Shown here piece by piece: positions 26,220 to 34,568 of a stretch of DNA of 64,000 nucleotides (position 1 is the stretch's first letter; each line of letters starts with the position of its first letter). The notes under the pieces are model-generated. The model saw only the letters and a program-made list of their open reading frames with translations, did no database searches and was not told the DNA's origin. Source of the stretch: Mesorhizobium sophorae (GTDB lineage: Bacteria > Pseudomonadota > Alphaproteobacteria > Rhizobiales > Rhizobiaceae); contig NZ_NNRI01000022.1 in NCBI RefSeq assembly GCF_002270415.1, positions 682,001-746,000 on the forward strand. Direction: 5' to 3'. Both the position numbers and the translations under genes were made by a program.

Positions 26220-27118
26220 ATTTCGGTTGGCAACTTCTGTGGCGGCAGAAGAAGGCCGTCGCCGGCCTGATCATCGTCGCCGCGCTCTGCCTGATGGCGC
26301 TCTTCGCACCCATCCTGGCGCCGACCGATCCGGGCGAGCGTGTCGGCCGCTCGCACCAGCCGCCGACCGTCGAGCATTATTTCGGCACCACCAAGATGGG
26401 CCGCGACGTCTATGCGCAATTCGTCTGGGGCGCGCGCCCGTCGCTGGCGGTCGGTTTTGCCACCGGGCTGTTCATCACCGCACTTGGCACCATCATCGGG
26501 CTGGTCGCCGGTTATTTCGGCGGCCGCACCGATGCGACGCTGGACCTGATCACCAATGCGGTGCTGGTCATCCCCAATATCCCGCTCTTGATCCTGCTTG
26601 CCTCCTTCGCCGGCACGGTCGGTCCGGTCGCCATCATGATGATCATCGCTCTGACTTCGTGGCCGTGGGGCGCGCGCATGACGCGGTCGCAGACGATGGC
26701 GCTTCGCAACCGCGAGTTCGTCACCGCGGCGCGCATGGTCGGCGAGCCGTCCTGGCGCATCATCTTCGTCGAGATCCTGCCCAGCCTGGTGCCGCTGATC
26801 GGCATCAACATCGTCGGCTCGATCATCTACGCCATCGTCGCGCAGACGACGCTCGAATATCTCGGCTTCGGCGACCCGCTCAACGTCACCTGGGGCACGA
26901 TGCTCTACAATGCGCAGAACTCCTCTGCCATCATCGTCGGTGCCTGGTGGGACATCAGCGCGCCGGCCGCCGGCATCGCGCTGGTCGGCCTCGGCCTCGC
27001 TCTGTTGAACTTCACCTTCGACGAGATCGCCAATCCGCAGTTGCGCTCCGGTCCGGCGCTCAGCCGCTGGCTGCGCCTCAGCCGTCTGCGCAAGCGCGAA
27101 CTGGAGGCGGCACGGTGA
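26216..27118 (+). CDS. ABC importer permease, DppC-like
   Basis: 300 aa. Shows the DppC N-terminal helix (KKAVAGLIIVAALCLMALFA) and the motif YFGTTKMGRDVYAQFVWG, plus the EAA loop NREFVTAARMVGEPSWRIIF. It overlaps the upstream permease (ATGA) and the downstream ATPase gene (GTGA at 27115-27118), so the whole run is translationally coupled. Confidence 0.9.
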   Translation: MNFGWQLLWRQKKAVAGLIIVAALCLMALFAPILAPTDPGERVGRSHQPPTVEHYFGTTKMGRDVYAQFVWGARPSLAVGFATGLFITALGTIIGLVAGYFGGRTDATLDLITNAVLVIPNIPLLILLASFAGTVGPVAIMMIIALTSWPWGARMTRSQTMALRNREFVTAARMVGEPSWRIIFVEILPSLVPLIGINIVGSIIYAIVAQTTLEYLGFGDPLNVTWGTMLYNAQNSSAIIVGAWWDISAPAAGIALVGLGLALLNFTFDEIANPQLRSGPALSRWLRLSRLRKRELEAAR

Positions 27119-27930
27119 ACGAGGCGCTGCTGCAAATCCGCGACCTCAGCGTCGACTATTTCCTAGACAAGGGCGCCTTCCGCGCTGTCAAGAACGTGTC
27201 CTTCGACATCGGCCGCGGCGAATTGTTCGGGCTCGCCGGCGAATCCGGCTGCGGCAAGAGCACGATCGCCTACGCCATCACACGGCTGGCCAAGGCGCCG
27301 GCCTGGGTGGCGGTCGGCGAGATCCTGCTCGACGGCCAGGATCTTTTGAAGCTGCCGGAAAGCCGGCTGCAGGAGGTGCGCTGGCGACGGATCGGCATGG
27401 TGTTCCAGAGCGCAATGAATTCGCTCAATCCGCTGATGCGGGTCGAGGCGCAGTTCCACGACGTGCTGCGCCGGCATACCGGCTCGTCGCGCGAAAAATC
27501 GCGGGCGCGCGCCGAGGAGATGTTCAAGCTGGTCGGCATTCCGGCCAGCCGGCTGACCGACTATCCGCACCAGTTCTCGGGCGGCATGCGCCAGCGCATC
27601 GTCATCGCCATCTGCCTGGCGCTGAAGCCGGAGCTGATCATCATGGACGAACCGACGACGGCACTCGACGTGGTCGTGCAGCGCGAAATCCTCGAACAGG
27701 TCATCGACCTGCAACGCGGCTATGGTTTCTCGGTGCTGTTCATCACTCATGATCTGCATTTGATGGCGCAGCTCTGCCACCGTATCGGGGTGATGCTGAG
27801 GGGCGAACTGGTCGAGGTCGGCGATGTCAGGCAGGTCAGCCGCGCACCGGCGCACGACTACACGCGAAAGCTCTGGGGCGCGATCCCGCAACTGCCCGGC
27901 CATCCTCCGGTGAAGGACGCGATCGCATGA
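27115..27930 (+). CDS. ABC importer ATP-binding protein, DppD-like
   Basis: 271 aa. A GTG start at 27115 overlaps the TGA of the permease gene; the much longer open frame upstream is the permease in another frame. Walker A is GESGCGKST, the signature FSGGMRQRIVIAI, Walker B LIIMDEPTTALD. It forms the ATPase pair with the DppF-like protein encoded next. It lacks the long C-terminal CxxxC tail of some DppD proteins, and the operon otherwise is complete. Confidence 0.9.
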   Translation: MNEALLQIRDLSVDYFLDKGAFRAVKNVSFDIGRGELFGLAGESGCGKSTIAYAITRLAKAPAWVAVGEILLDGQDLLKLPESRLQEVRWRRIGMVFQSAMNSLNPLMRVEAQFHDVLRRHTGSSREKSRARAEEMFKLVGIPASRLTDYPHQFSGGMRQRIVIAICLALKPELIIMDEPTTALDVVVQREILEQVIDLQRGYGFSVLFITHDLHLMAQLCHRIGVMLRGELVEVGDVRQVSRAPAHDYTRKLWGAIPQLPGHPPVKDAIA

Positions 27931-28865
27931 ATGCCGTGATGACTGTTCCCCCAGCAGCCATCGCGGCCGAGCCGATCGTCAGGCTGGACGGCATCGAGCG
28001 CAGCTTCGGCCTGGTGCAGGCGTTGCGCGGTGTGTCGCTGTCGCTGAAGGGCGGCCATGCGCTGGCGCTGGTTGGAGAATCCGGCTGCGGCAAGACCACC
28101 TGCGCCCGCATCATCGCACGCATGGATACGCCGACCGGCGGCGAGATGCTCTATCGCGGCCGCAACATCACGCGGACCGGCACGGCCGCCGAGGAAAAGG
28201 CCTACCGCCGCGCCGTGCAGATGGTGTTCCAGGATCCGTTCGCCTCGCTCAACCCGGTGTTTTCGGTACAGCATCATCTGGCGCGCCCGCTGGCGCTGCA
28301 CGGCCACGCAAGGAGTAAAGCGGAGCAGGTGAAGGGCGTCGCCGATCTCCTCAACTGGGTCGGCCTCGAGCCGTCGCTGACCGCGCACAAGTTTCCGCAT
28401 GAACTGTCGGGAGGCCAGCGCCAGCGCGTCAACATTGCGCGAGCGCTCGCCGTGCAGCCCGACGTGCTGGTCGCCGACGAGCCGACCTCGATGCTCGATG
28501 TTTCGATCCGCCTCGGCATCCTCGAACTCCTGGCGCGCATCAAGCAGGAGCGGCAACTGGCGCTGCTCTACATCACGCATGACATCGCCACCGCCGCCCA
28601 TGTCGCCGAAGAGGTGATCGTGATGTTCGCCGGCCAGATGGTCGAGTGGGGTGATACACTCTCGGTGATCGGCCATGCCCGCCATCCCTACACGCAATTG
28701 CTGCTTTCGGCGGTGCCGGATCCCGATCGGCCGTTCGTGGCTGGAGACAGCGCCCGCTTTCTCGGTCACGCCGAGGAGGTGCGACGCTTGAGCCGGCCAT
28801 CCTCGACTGAGGTCAACAAGGTCGGCCCCAACCATTTCGTGCGTGCGCTGGGCGCGATGTCCTGA
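27927..28865 (+). CDS. ABC importer ATP-binding protein, DppF-like
   Basis: 312 aa. Walker A is GESGCGKTT, the signature LSGGQRQRVNIARAL, Walker B VLVADEPTSMLD, with the H-loop in YITHDIATAA. In the D-loop region the usual SALD reads SMLD. The start overlaps the preceding gene by 4 bp. With the DppD-like protein it powers the importer. Confidence 0.9.
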   Translation: MNAVMTVPPAAIAAEPIVRLDGIERSFGLVQALRGVSLSLKGGHALALVGESGCGKTTCARIIARMDTPTGGEMLYRGRNITRTGTAAEEKAYRRAVQMVFQDPFASLNPVFSVQHHLARPLALHGHARSKAEQVKGVADLLNWVGLEPSLTAHKFPHELSGGQRQRVNIARALAVQPDVLVADEPTSMLDVSIRLGILELLARIKQERQLALLYITHDIATAAHVAEEVIVMFAGQMVEWGDTLSVIGHARHPYTQLLLSAVPDPDRPFVAGDSARFLGHAEEVRRLSRPSSTEVNKVGPNHFVRALGAMS

Positions 28866-28886
28866 AATCAACGCCATAGGGTCTCC

Positions 28887-29363
28887 ATGGATTATCTGGT
28901 CAATCTTTCGCTGCTTTCACCCGATCCCGAACTCGATGCGCGTGTCGGCCGTGCCGCCGTCACCATTCGCCGGGCGTTGGCGCCGGAACTCGAACTGGTG
29001 ACTGGCTGGGTGCGGCAAACCTTCAACGCCGGCTGGTCGAGCGAGACGACGGTGGCATTTTCGCGCCAGCCGGCCTCGTGCTTCCTGGCGACACGCGACG
29101 GCGAGCTGGTCGGCTTTGCCGTCTATGATTCGATCGCGCGTGGCTTCTTCGGCCCGACCGGCGTCGGCGAGGCCGCGCGCGGCGCCGGCATCGGCCACGC
29201 GCTGCTGCTGGCAACGCTGCTCGACATGCGCGTCATGGGCTATGGCTACGCCATCATCGGCGATGTCGGTCCGTCCGAATTCTATGAGCGCACCGTCGGC
29301 GCGACGCAGATCCCGGACTCCGAACCCGGGGTCTATGCCGGCTTGCTCAACACCCATCCCTGA
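28887..29363 (+). CDS. GNAT-family N-acetyltransferase
   Basis: 158 aa. The acetyl-CoA-binding motif A is visible as GVGEAARGAGIGHALLLATL, followed by the MGYGYAIIGDVGPSEFYERTVG segment of motif B. It transfers an acetyl group from acetyl-CoA to an amine. It sits between the importer ATPases and the hexosaminidase in the same operon, so an amino sugar acceptor is plausible, but the family also acetylates proteins and small amines. The 21-bp and 21-bp gaps to its neighbours suggest co-transcription. Confidence 0.85.
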   Translation: MDYLVNLSLLSPDPELDARVGRAAVTIRRALAPELELVTGWVRQTFNAGWSSETTVAFSRQPASCFLATRDGELVGFAVYDSIARGFFGPTGVGEAARGAGIGHALLLATLLDMRVMGYGYAIIGDVGPSEFYERTVGATQIPDSEPGVYAGLLNTHP

Positions 29364-29384
29364 TCTCTCGTTCGAAAGCTTGTC

Positions 29385-31400
29385 ATGACGCTTCAATCCA
29401 AATCCGCATTCCGTCTGGAAACGACCTGGGCACCGGCCACCGCCACCGACAAGCTCGCCTATTCGCTGACGCTCACCAATTTGTCGTCGAAGGCCATCGA
29501 AGGTTTTCGGCTCTGCGTCAGCGGCCCGGCCCGCATCGATCCGGCCGTCACCGTCGAAGGCGGCAGGCTTTCGGAACGGCTGTCCAACCATTCCGAATTC
29601 GCGCCGCCAGACGGCTTTGTGCTGCAGCCCCGTGAGACATGGACCGTCACCGCGCATGGGCTGAGCTATCCGCTACGGCACTGGACCGACGGCGCCACCG
29701 CTGCCTACCTCGCGCTTGCCGATGGCACCGTAGCTCCTGTTGCGTTGGGTCCGACCAAGGCGATCGGCGACAATGCGGTGCTGAAGCGCGGTGCCGAAAT
29801 CTATCCGGTGCCCGCGCAGGCGCCCGTGCCGGTTTCAATCATACCGTGGCCACGCACCGTTGCGGTCTCCGGCCGACGCGCTGTTCCGCAAGGTTTGGCA
29901 CTTCGGCCGAAGGGAACGGCAGCCGCCGATGCAGCCGGCGCGTTCGGTGACCTTGTCGACAGCCTGTTTGCCGTCGAAGGCATTGTGCGCAACGAGGCCG
30001 AAGGCGGCTTGCCGGTCGATCTCGGCATCGCGGACGGATTTGGCCCGGAAGCCTATGCGATCCGCTTTTCAGCTGATGGGGTCGCGGTTTCGGCGGGAAC
30101 GAGAACCGGATTGTTCTACGGGCTGGTCACGCTCGGCCAGATCCTGCGCGGGGCGCAATCGCACCCCGAGACGTTTCTCTTCCCGGCCGAAGGCGAAATC
30201 CGCGATGAGCCAGCGCTGGGCTGGCGCGGCACGCATCTCGACGTCGCCCGGCAGTTCTACGCAACGGCCGAGATCAAGACCTTCCTGCGCATCCTTGCCT
30301 GGAACAAGCTCAACCGGTTCCACTGGCATCTGTCCGACGACGAGGCGTGGCGGGTCGAGATATCAGCCTATCCCGACCTGACGAAAGTCGGCGCGTGGCG
30401 CGGCCATGGGTTGCCGGTGCCGCCCCTGCTGGGCTCGGGCCCCGAGCCGAGCGGTGGCTATTACACCAAGGCTGCCGTGCGCGAGGTCGTTCAACTGGCC
30501 GGCCAACTCGGCATCGAAGTCGTGCCTGAGATCGATGTGCCGGGGCATTGCTATGCGATGCTGCAGGCGATGCCGGAGCTGCGCGATCCCGGCGAGAGCG
30601 GTGAGTATTTCTCGGTGCAGGGGTTTCCCAACAATTGCATCAATCCGGCGCGGCCGGAGACCTACTTTGTGCTGGAGAAAATCCTCGACGAACTGATCGA
30701 ACTGTTTCCGTTCAAGACCATCCATGTCGGCGCCGACGAGGTGCCGCTGGGCGCCTGGTCCGGTTCGCCGCAAGCGCTGGCTCGGCTCACCGAGGTTGGC
30801 GGCGAGGGGCTGGCGGCCGCGCATGCCAAGCGCCTCAACGTGGTCACCAACACACACGGCGCCGATGAGATCGACGGCTCGGGCGCGGCGGTGCTGCAGG
30901 CCGAGTTTCTCAAGCGGATACAATCGTTCCTTGCGTCTCGCGGCTGCGTCACCGGCGGCTGGCAAGAGGCGGCGCACGGCAATGTCATCGACAAGCAGAA
31001 AAGCTACCTCTGCGGCTGGCGAACGGTCGAAGCCTCGGCCGCACTTGCGGGCGAGGGCTATGCGATGGTGGTGTGCCCCGGCCAGGTCTATTACCTCGAC
31101 ATGGCCAACAGTCCGGCCTGGTCGGAACCGGGTGCGGCCTGGGCCGGCTGGTCCGATCCGGAAAAGCTGTACGGCTTCGATCCTGTCGAGAGCTGGACGG
31201 ACGCGCAGGAGACGAAACTGCTCGGCGTGCAGGCCTGCATCTGGTCGGAGCCGATGACCGACCGCGCCGTCTTCGACCGGCTGGTGTTTCCCCGCATCTC
31301 GGCGCTGGCGGAAACAGGCTGGACACAGCCGGAGAAAAAGTCCTGGGAACGGTTCAAGGCGCTCGCCGGGCTGATGCCGGTGCTCTACGGGGCGACCTAG
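29385..31400 (+). CDS. Beta-N-acetylhexosaminidase, GH20, cytoplasmic
   Basis: 671 aa. The catalytic TIM barrel (from ~residue 285) starts at HLDVARQFYATAEIKTFLRI, continues with NRFHWHLSDDEAWRVEI and VVPEIDVPGHCYAML, and carries the catalytic Asp451-Glu452 pair in HVGADEVPLGAW. The N-terminal ~280 residues are beta-rich, like the accessory domains of GH20 chitobiases. It releases terminal GlcNAc or GalNAc by substrate-assisted catalysis. There is no signal peptide, so it should act in the cytoplasm on oligosaccharides brought in by the importer encoded upstream. Last gene of the operon, convergent with the ROK gene. Confidence 0.93.
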   Translation: MTLQSKSAFRLETTWAPATATDKLAYSLTLTNLSSKAIEGFRLCVSGPARIDPAVTVEGGRLSERLSNHSEFAPPDGFVLQPRETWTVTAHGLSYPLRHWTDGATAAYLALADGTVAPVALGPTKAIGDNAVLKRGAEIYPVPAQAPVPVSIIPWPRTVAVSGRRAVPQGLALRPKGTAAADAAGAFGDLVDSLFAVEGIVRNEAEGGLPVDLGIADGFGPEAYAIRFSADGVAVSAGTRTGLFYGLVTLGQILRGAQSHPETFLFPAEGEIRDEPALGWRGTHLDVARQFYATAEIKTFLRILAWNKLNRFHWHLSDDEAWRVEISAYPDLTKVGAWRGHGLPVPPLLGSGPEPSGGYYTKAAVREVVQLAGQLGIEVVPEIDVPGHCYAMLQAMPELRDPGESGEYFSVQGFPNNCINPARPETYFVLEKILDELIELFPFKTIHVGADEVPLGAWSGSPQALARLTEVGGEGLAAAHAKRLNVVTNTHGADEIDGSGAAVLQAEFLKRIQSFLASRGCVTGGWQEAAHGNVIDKQKSYLCGWRTVEASAALAGEGYAMVVCPGQVYYLDMANSPAWSEPGAAWAGWSDPEKLYGFDPVESWTDAQETKLLGVQACIWSEPMTDRAVFDRLVFPRISALAETGWTQPEKKSWERFKALAGLMPVLYGAT

Positions 31401-31415
31401 GAACCTCCCGTTCGC

Positions 31416-32621
31416 CTAGCCGGCGTGCGGCTTTTGCAGGACGTCGAACTGCGGGTTGGTCTCGGAGAAGATCGGCAGTGCGGCGGCACCAAGAACCGAG
31501 GTGTCCTTGCCGGCGGCGCCGACAAGGACCCGCGGCACGGTGCGGGCGCTGGTCGAACTGACAGAGAGGTACAAGGGGTCGAGCCGGCTGGCCAGGAGCT
31601 CAATGACGCCGACCGGCATGAAACCGCCGAGGACCACGGTTTCGGGATCGAGCGCGAGTTCGAGCATGTTGATCGCCTGGCGCAGCGGATCGACTGCCTG
31701 GACGACCCACGCTTCCAGACTGTCGCCATTGGCCAGCAATGCCTGGAGCAATTCCGGCGAGGCATGATCGGGATCGGGGATTTCCAGGCACTCATAGGCG
31801 GCGCGCAACGAGACATAGCGTTCGAGACAGCCGCGCTTGCCGCAGCCGCATTCGAGGCCGCCGGGCTTGACGATCATGTGGCCGATCTCGCCGGCATTGT
31901 GGCGGCTGCCCTTGTAGAGATGGCCGTCCAGGAACAGGCCGGCGCCAAGGCCGGTACCGATGAACAAATAGACGAAGCTGCCGAGGTTGCGGGCAACGCC
32001 ATAGAGCCGCTCGCCGATGGCGGCGGCGGTGGCATCGTTCTCGACCGTTACCGGAATGCCGGTCAGCCGCTGCAGCTCTTCGGCGACGGGGAAATCCTGC
32101 CAGCCAGGCAGCGCGGTCGGCCCGACCGAGGTCATGCCCTCGACGTCGAACGGACCCGGCATCGCCATGCCGATGCCAAGCAGGCGGCCGCGGTCGAAAC
32201 GAAACTTGCGCATCAGGTCGCCGGCTATCGCGGCCAGCAGAGGCATCGCCTGCGCCGGTGTCGGCCGGTCGACCGGGCGCTCGATACGGGCGCGAACCGT
32301 GCCTGACAGATCGGTGATGACGCCGACCGCCAGCTGGTGGTCGAGCTGCAGACCGATCGAATAGCCGCCGTCGGGATTGATGGAGTAGGGGACCGCCGGC
32401 TGGCCGCGTGCGCCCTTCAGCGTGGCTTGCGCGCGAAGCAGCTGTTCCCGCTCGAGTTCCTCGACGATGTTGGAGATTGTCTGCGTGCTCAGTGCCGTCA
32501 GGCGCGCGATTGCCGCCCGCGACAAGGCACCGTTGGTCCTGATCGCTTCGATCACGACGCGGCGATTGTGTGACTTGGCCTGTTCGAGATTGGTGCCAGC
32601 GATGGCTTTTCTAGGGGGCAT
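31416..32621 (-). CDS. ROK-family transcriptional repressor (NagC/XylR type)
   Basis: 401 aa. An N-terminal winged helix (ALSRAAIARLTALSTQTISNIV) is followed by a ROK kinase-like sensor domain with the signature GTGLGAGLFLDGHLYKGS and the zinc-binding motif CGCGKRGCLE. Such proteins release DNA on binding a sugar or sugar phosphate. The frame begins at 32660, but the ATG at 32621 (MPPRKAIAGTN) leaves the palindrome 32654-32668 upstream. Identical half-sites stand before the importer/hexosaminidase operon, so it probably represses that operon and itself, with an amino sugar as inducer. Confidence 0.92.
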   Translation of the reverse strand: MPPRKAIAGTNLEQAKSHNRRVVIEAIRTNGALSRAAIARLTALSTQTISNIVEELEREQLLRAQATLKGARGQPAVPYSINPDGGYSIGLQLDHQLAVGVITDLSGTVRARIERPVDRPTPAQAMPLLAAIAGDLMRKFRFDRGRLLGIGMAMPGPFDVEGMTSVGPTALPGWQDFPVAEELQRLTGIPVTVENDATAAAIGERLYGVARNLGSFVYLFIGTGLGAGLFLDGHLYKGSRHNAGEIGHMIVKPGGLECGCGKRGCLERYVSLRAAYECLEIPDPDHASPELLQALLANGDSLEAWVVQAVDPLRQAINMLELALDPETVVLGGFMPVGVIELLASRLDPLYLSVSSTSARTVPRVLVGAAGKDTSVLGAAALPIFSETNPQFDVLQKPHAG

Positions 32622-32653
32622 GTGCGCGTTACCAACGAACCTTCCGCAAAAAC

Positions 32654-32668
32654 AAATCAAGTTGATTT
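32654..32668. promoter_or_regulatory. Operator in front of the ROK gene (autoregulation)
   Basis: Perfect 15-bp palindrome AAATCAA-G-TTGATTT, 33 bp upstream of the ROK start and between the ROK gene and the divergent flavin monooxygenase gene. It matches the core of the site at 23246-23262 with only the central base changed. It could also affect the divergent gene at 32835. Confidence 0.7.
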
Positions 32669-32834
32669 AATTATACGCAATGGTAGCTACCACTTCTAGC
32701 GGGTTTCGCAATGGCAGCGCCATCTTGCCACGCGCGGATCAGCATTATTTGATGCCATCAGAGCAGCCGGCCGACGCCGAGATCGGCGAGCAACGGCTTT
32801 GCATTCCATCCGCCACTTCCATATATCGCAAGGC

Positions 32835-33857
32835 ATGAAAAAAATCGGTTTCCTGTCATTCGGGCACTGGACGCCCTCATCGCAATCACAGACGCGGTCG
32901 GCATCGGACGCGCTGCTGCAGTCCATCGACCTAGCCGTCGCCGCCGAGCAACTGGGCGCGGACGGCGCCTATTTCCGTGTCCATCATTTCGCTCGTCAGC
33001 TCGCTTCGCCGTTCCCGCTGCTGGCAGCCGTCGGCGCGAAGACCAGCCGCATCGAGATCGGCACCGCGGTCATCGACATGCGCTACGAAAATCCGCTCTA
33101 CATGGCCGAGGACGCCGGTGCTGCCGATATCATCGCCGGCGGCCGCCTGCAGCTTGGCATCAGCCGCGGCTCGCCGGAGCAGGTGATCGACGGCTGGCGC
33201 TACTTCGGTTACGCCCCGCCGGAGGGACAGAGCGACGCCGAGATGGCGCGGCATCACGCCGAGGTCTTCCTCGATACGCTGCGGGGCGAGGGGTTCGCCC
33301 AGCCCAATCCACGGCCGATGTTCCCCAACCCGCCCGGCCTGCTGCGGCTCGAGCCGCATTCTGAAGGCTTGCGCGAGCGGATCTGGTGGGGTGCGGCCAC
33401 CAACGCCACTTCGGAATGGGCGGCGAAACTGGGCATGAACCTGCAGAGTTCGACGCTCAAATTCGACGAGAGCGGCAAGCCGTTCCACATCCAGCAGGCC
33501 GAGCAGATCCGGGTCTACCGCGAGGCCTGGAAGGCGGCCGGCCATCAGCGCGAGCCGCGCGTCTCGGTCAGCCGCAGCATCTTCGCGCTGGTCGACGATC
33601 GCGACCGCGCCTATTTCGGGCGCGGCAACCAGAGCAGCGACCAGATCGGCTTCATCGAGGAGAACACCAAGACGATCTTCGGGCGCAGCTACGCCGCCGA
33701 ACCGGATGTGCTCATCAAGGAACTGGCACAGGACGAGGCGATCGCCGAGGCCGACACACTGTTGCTCACCGTGCCCAACCAGCTCGGCGTCGACTACAAT
33801 GCCCATGTCATCGAGGCGATCCTGACCCACGTCGCTCCGGCGCTGGGCTGGCGCTGA
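32835..33857 (+). CDS. Luciferase-like (LLM class) flavin-dependent oxidoreductase
   Basis: 340 aa from the ATG at 32835 (MKKIGFLSFGHW); the frame is open to 32799 but the 12 extra residues are not family-like. The bacterial-luciferase fold is shown by ADGAYFRVHHFARQLASPFP, EIGTAVIDMRYENPLYMAEDA and RLQLGISRGSPEQV. It probably uses FMNH2 and O2 (or F420-like flavin chemistry, less likely here). It is followed at 40 bp by a ThuA-like gene and then an aldehyde dehydrogenase, suggesting one catabolic unit whose aldehyde product is oxidised. Substrate unknown. Confidence 0.88.
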   Translation: MKKIGFLSFGHWTPSSQSQTRSASDALLQSIDLAVAAEQLGADGAYFRVHHFARQLASPFPLLAAVGAKTSRIEIGTAVIDMRYENPLYMAEDAGAADIIAGGRLQLGISRGSPEQVIDGWRYFGYAPPEGQSDAEMARHHAEVFLDTLRGEGFAQPNPRPMFPNPPGLLRLEPHSEGLRERIWWGAATNATSEWAAKLGMNLQSSTLKFDESGKPFHIQQAEQIRVYREAWKAAGHQREPRVSVSRSIFALVDDRDRAYFGRGNQSSDQIGFIEENTKTIFGRSYAAEPDVLIKELAQDEAIAEADTLLLTVPNQLGVDYNAHVIEAILTHVAPALGWR

Positions 33858-33896
33858 CACCGATCGATCATGGCGGATTGCTACAGGGAGGACAAC

Positions 33897-34541
33897 ATGC
33901 CGAAGAAAGCCTTGATTGCCTGGGGAGGTTGGCAAGGGCATACGCCGGAACAGAGCGCGAAGATCGTGCGCACCCTGCTGGAAGGCAACGGTTTCGACGT
34001 CACGCTCGGCGAGGGCACGGCGATGTTCGCCGATCCGAAGCTCAGCGCATTCGATCTCATTGTGCCCGTGATCACGATGTCGACGATCGAAAAGGCCGAA
34101 CTTCAGAATTTGGTTCTCGCGGTTCGCCAGGGCAGTGGCCTTGGCGGCTTTCACGGCACGATGTGCGACAGCTTCCGCAGTGAAACCGATTATCAGTTCA
34201 TGACCGGCGGCCAGTGGGTCGCGCATCCCGGCGACATCATCGACTATACGGTCGCCGTCACCAGGCCGGATGATCCGATCACAACCGGCGTCAGTGATTT
34301 CGCCTACCGATCGGAGCAGTATTACATGCATGTCGATCCGGGCAACGAAGTGCTGGCCACAACCACCTTCACTGACCAGCATTTTCCGGGAATAGGCGGC
34401 GTCGTGATGCCGGTGGTCTGGAAGCGTCGCTATGGGGCTGGAAAGGTGTTCTACAGCGCGCTGGGACACAATGCCGGCGAGTTCGCGGTCCCGGAAATGG
34501 CCTTGATCGTCGAGCGCGGCCTTGTCTGGGCCGCCCGCTAG
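33897..34541 (+). CDS. ThuA-like glutamine-amidotransferase-fold protein
   Basis: 214 aa. The ATG at 33897 has GGGAGGA about 5 nt upstream and begins MPKKALIAWGGWQGHTPEQSA, so it is preferred over the frame start at 33870. The pattern GGWQGHTPE ... GLGGFHGTMCDSF ... VVWKRRYGAGKVFYSALGHN is that of ThuA (trehalose utilisation) proteins. ThuA is required for conversion of trehalose or related disaccharides in Sinorhizobium, but its chemistry is not settled. Here it lies between a flavin monooxygenase and an aldehyde dehydrogenase, so its partner pathway may differ. Confidence 0.88.
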   Translation: MPKKALIAWGGWQGHTPEQSAKIVRTLLEGNGFDVTLGEGTAMFADPKLSAFDLIVPVITMSTIEKAELQNLVLAVRQGSGLGGFHGTMCDSFRSETDYQFMTGGQWVAHPGDIIDYTVAVTRPDDPITTGVSDFAYRSEQYYMHVDPGNEVLATTTFTDQHFPGIGGVVMPVVWKRRYGAGKVFYSALGHNAGEFAVPEMALIVERGLVWAAR

Positions 34542-34568
34542 GTTGGTTGCGGAAGGGAGGACGGGACC

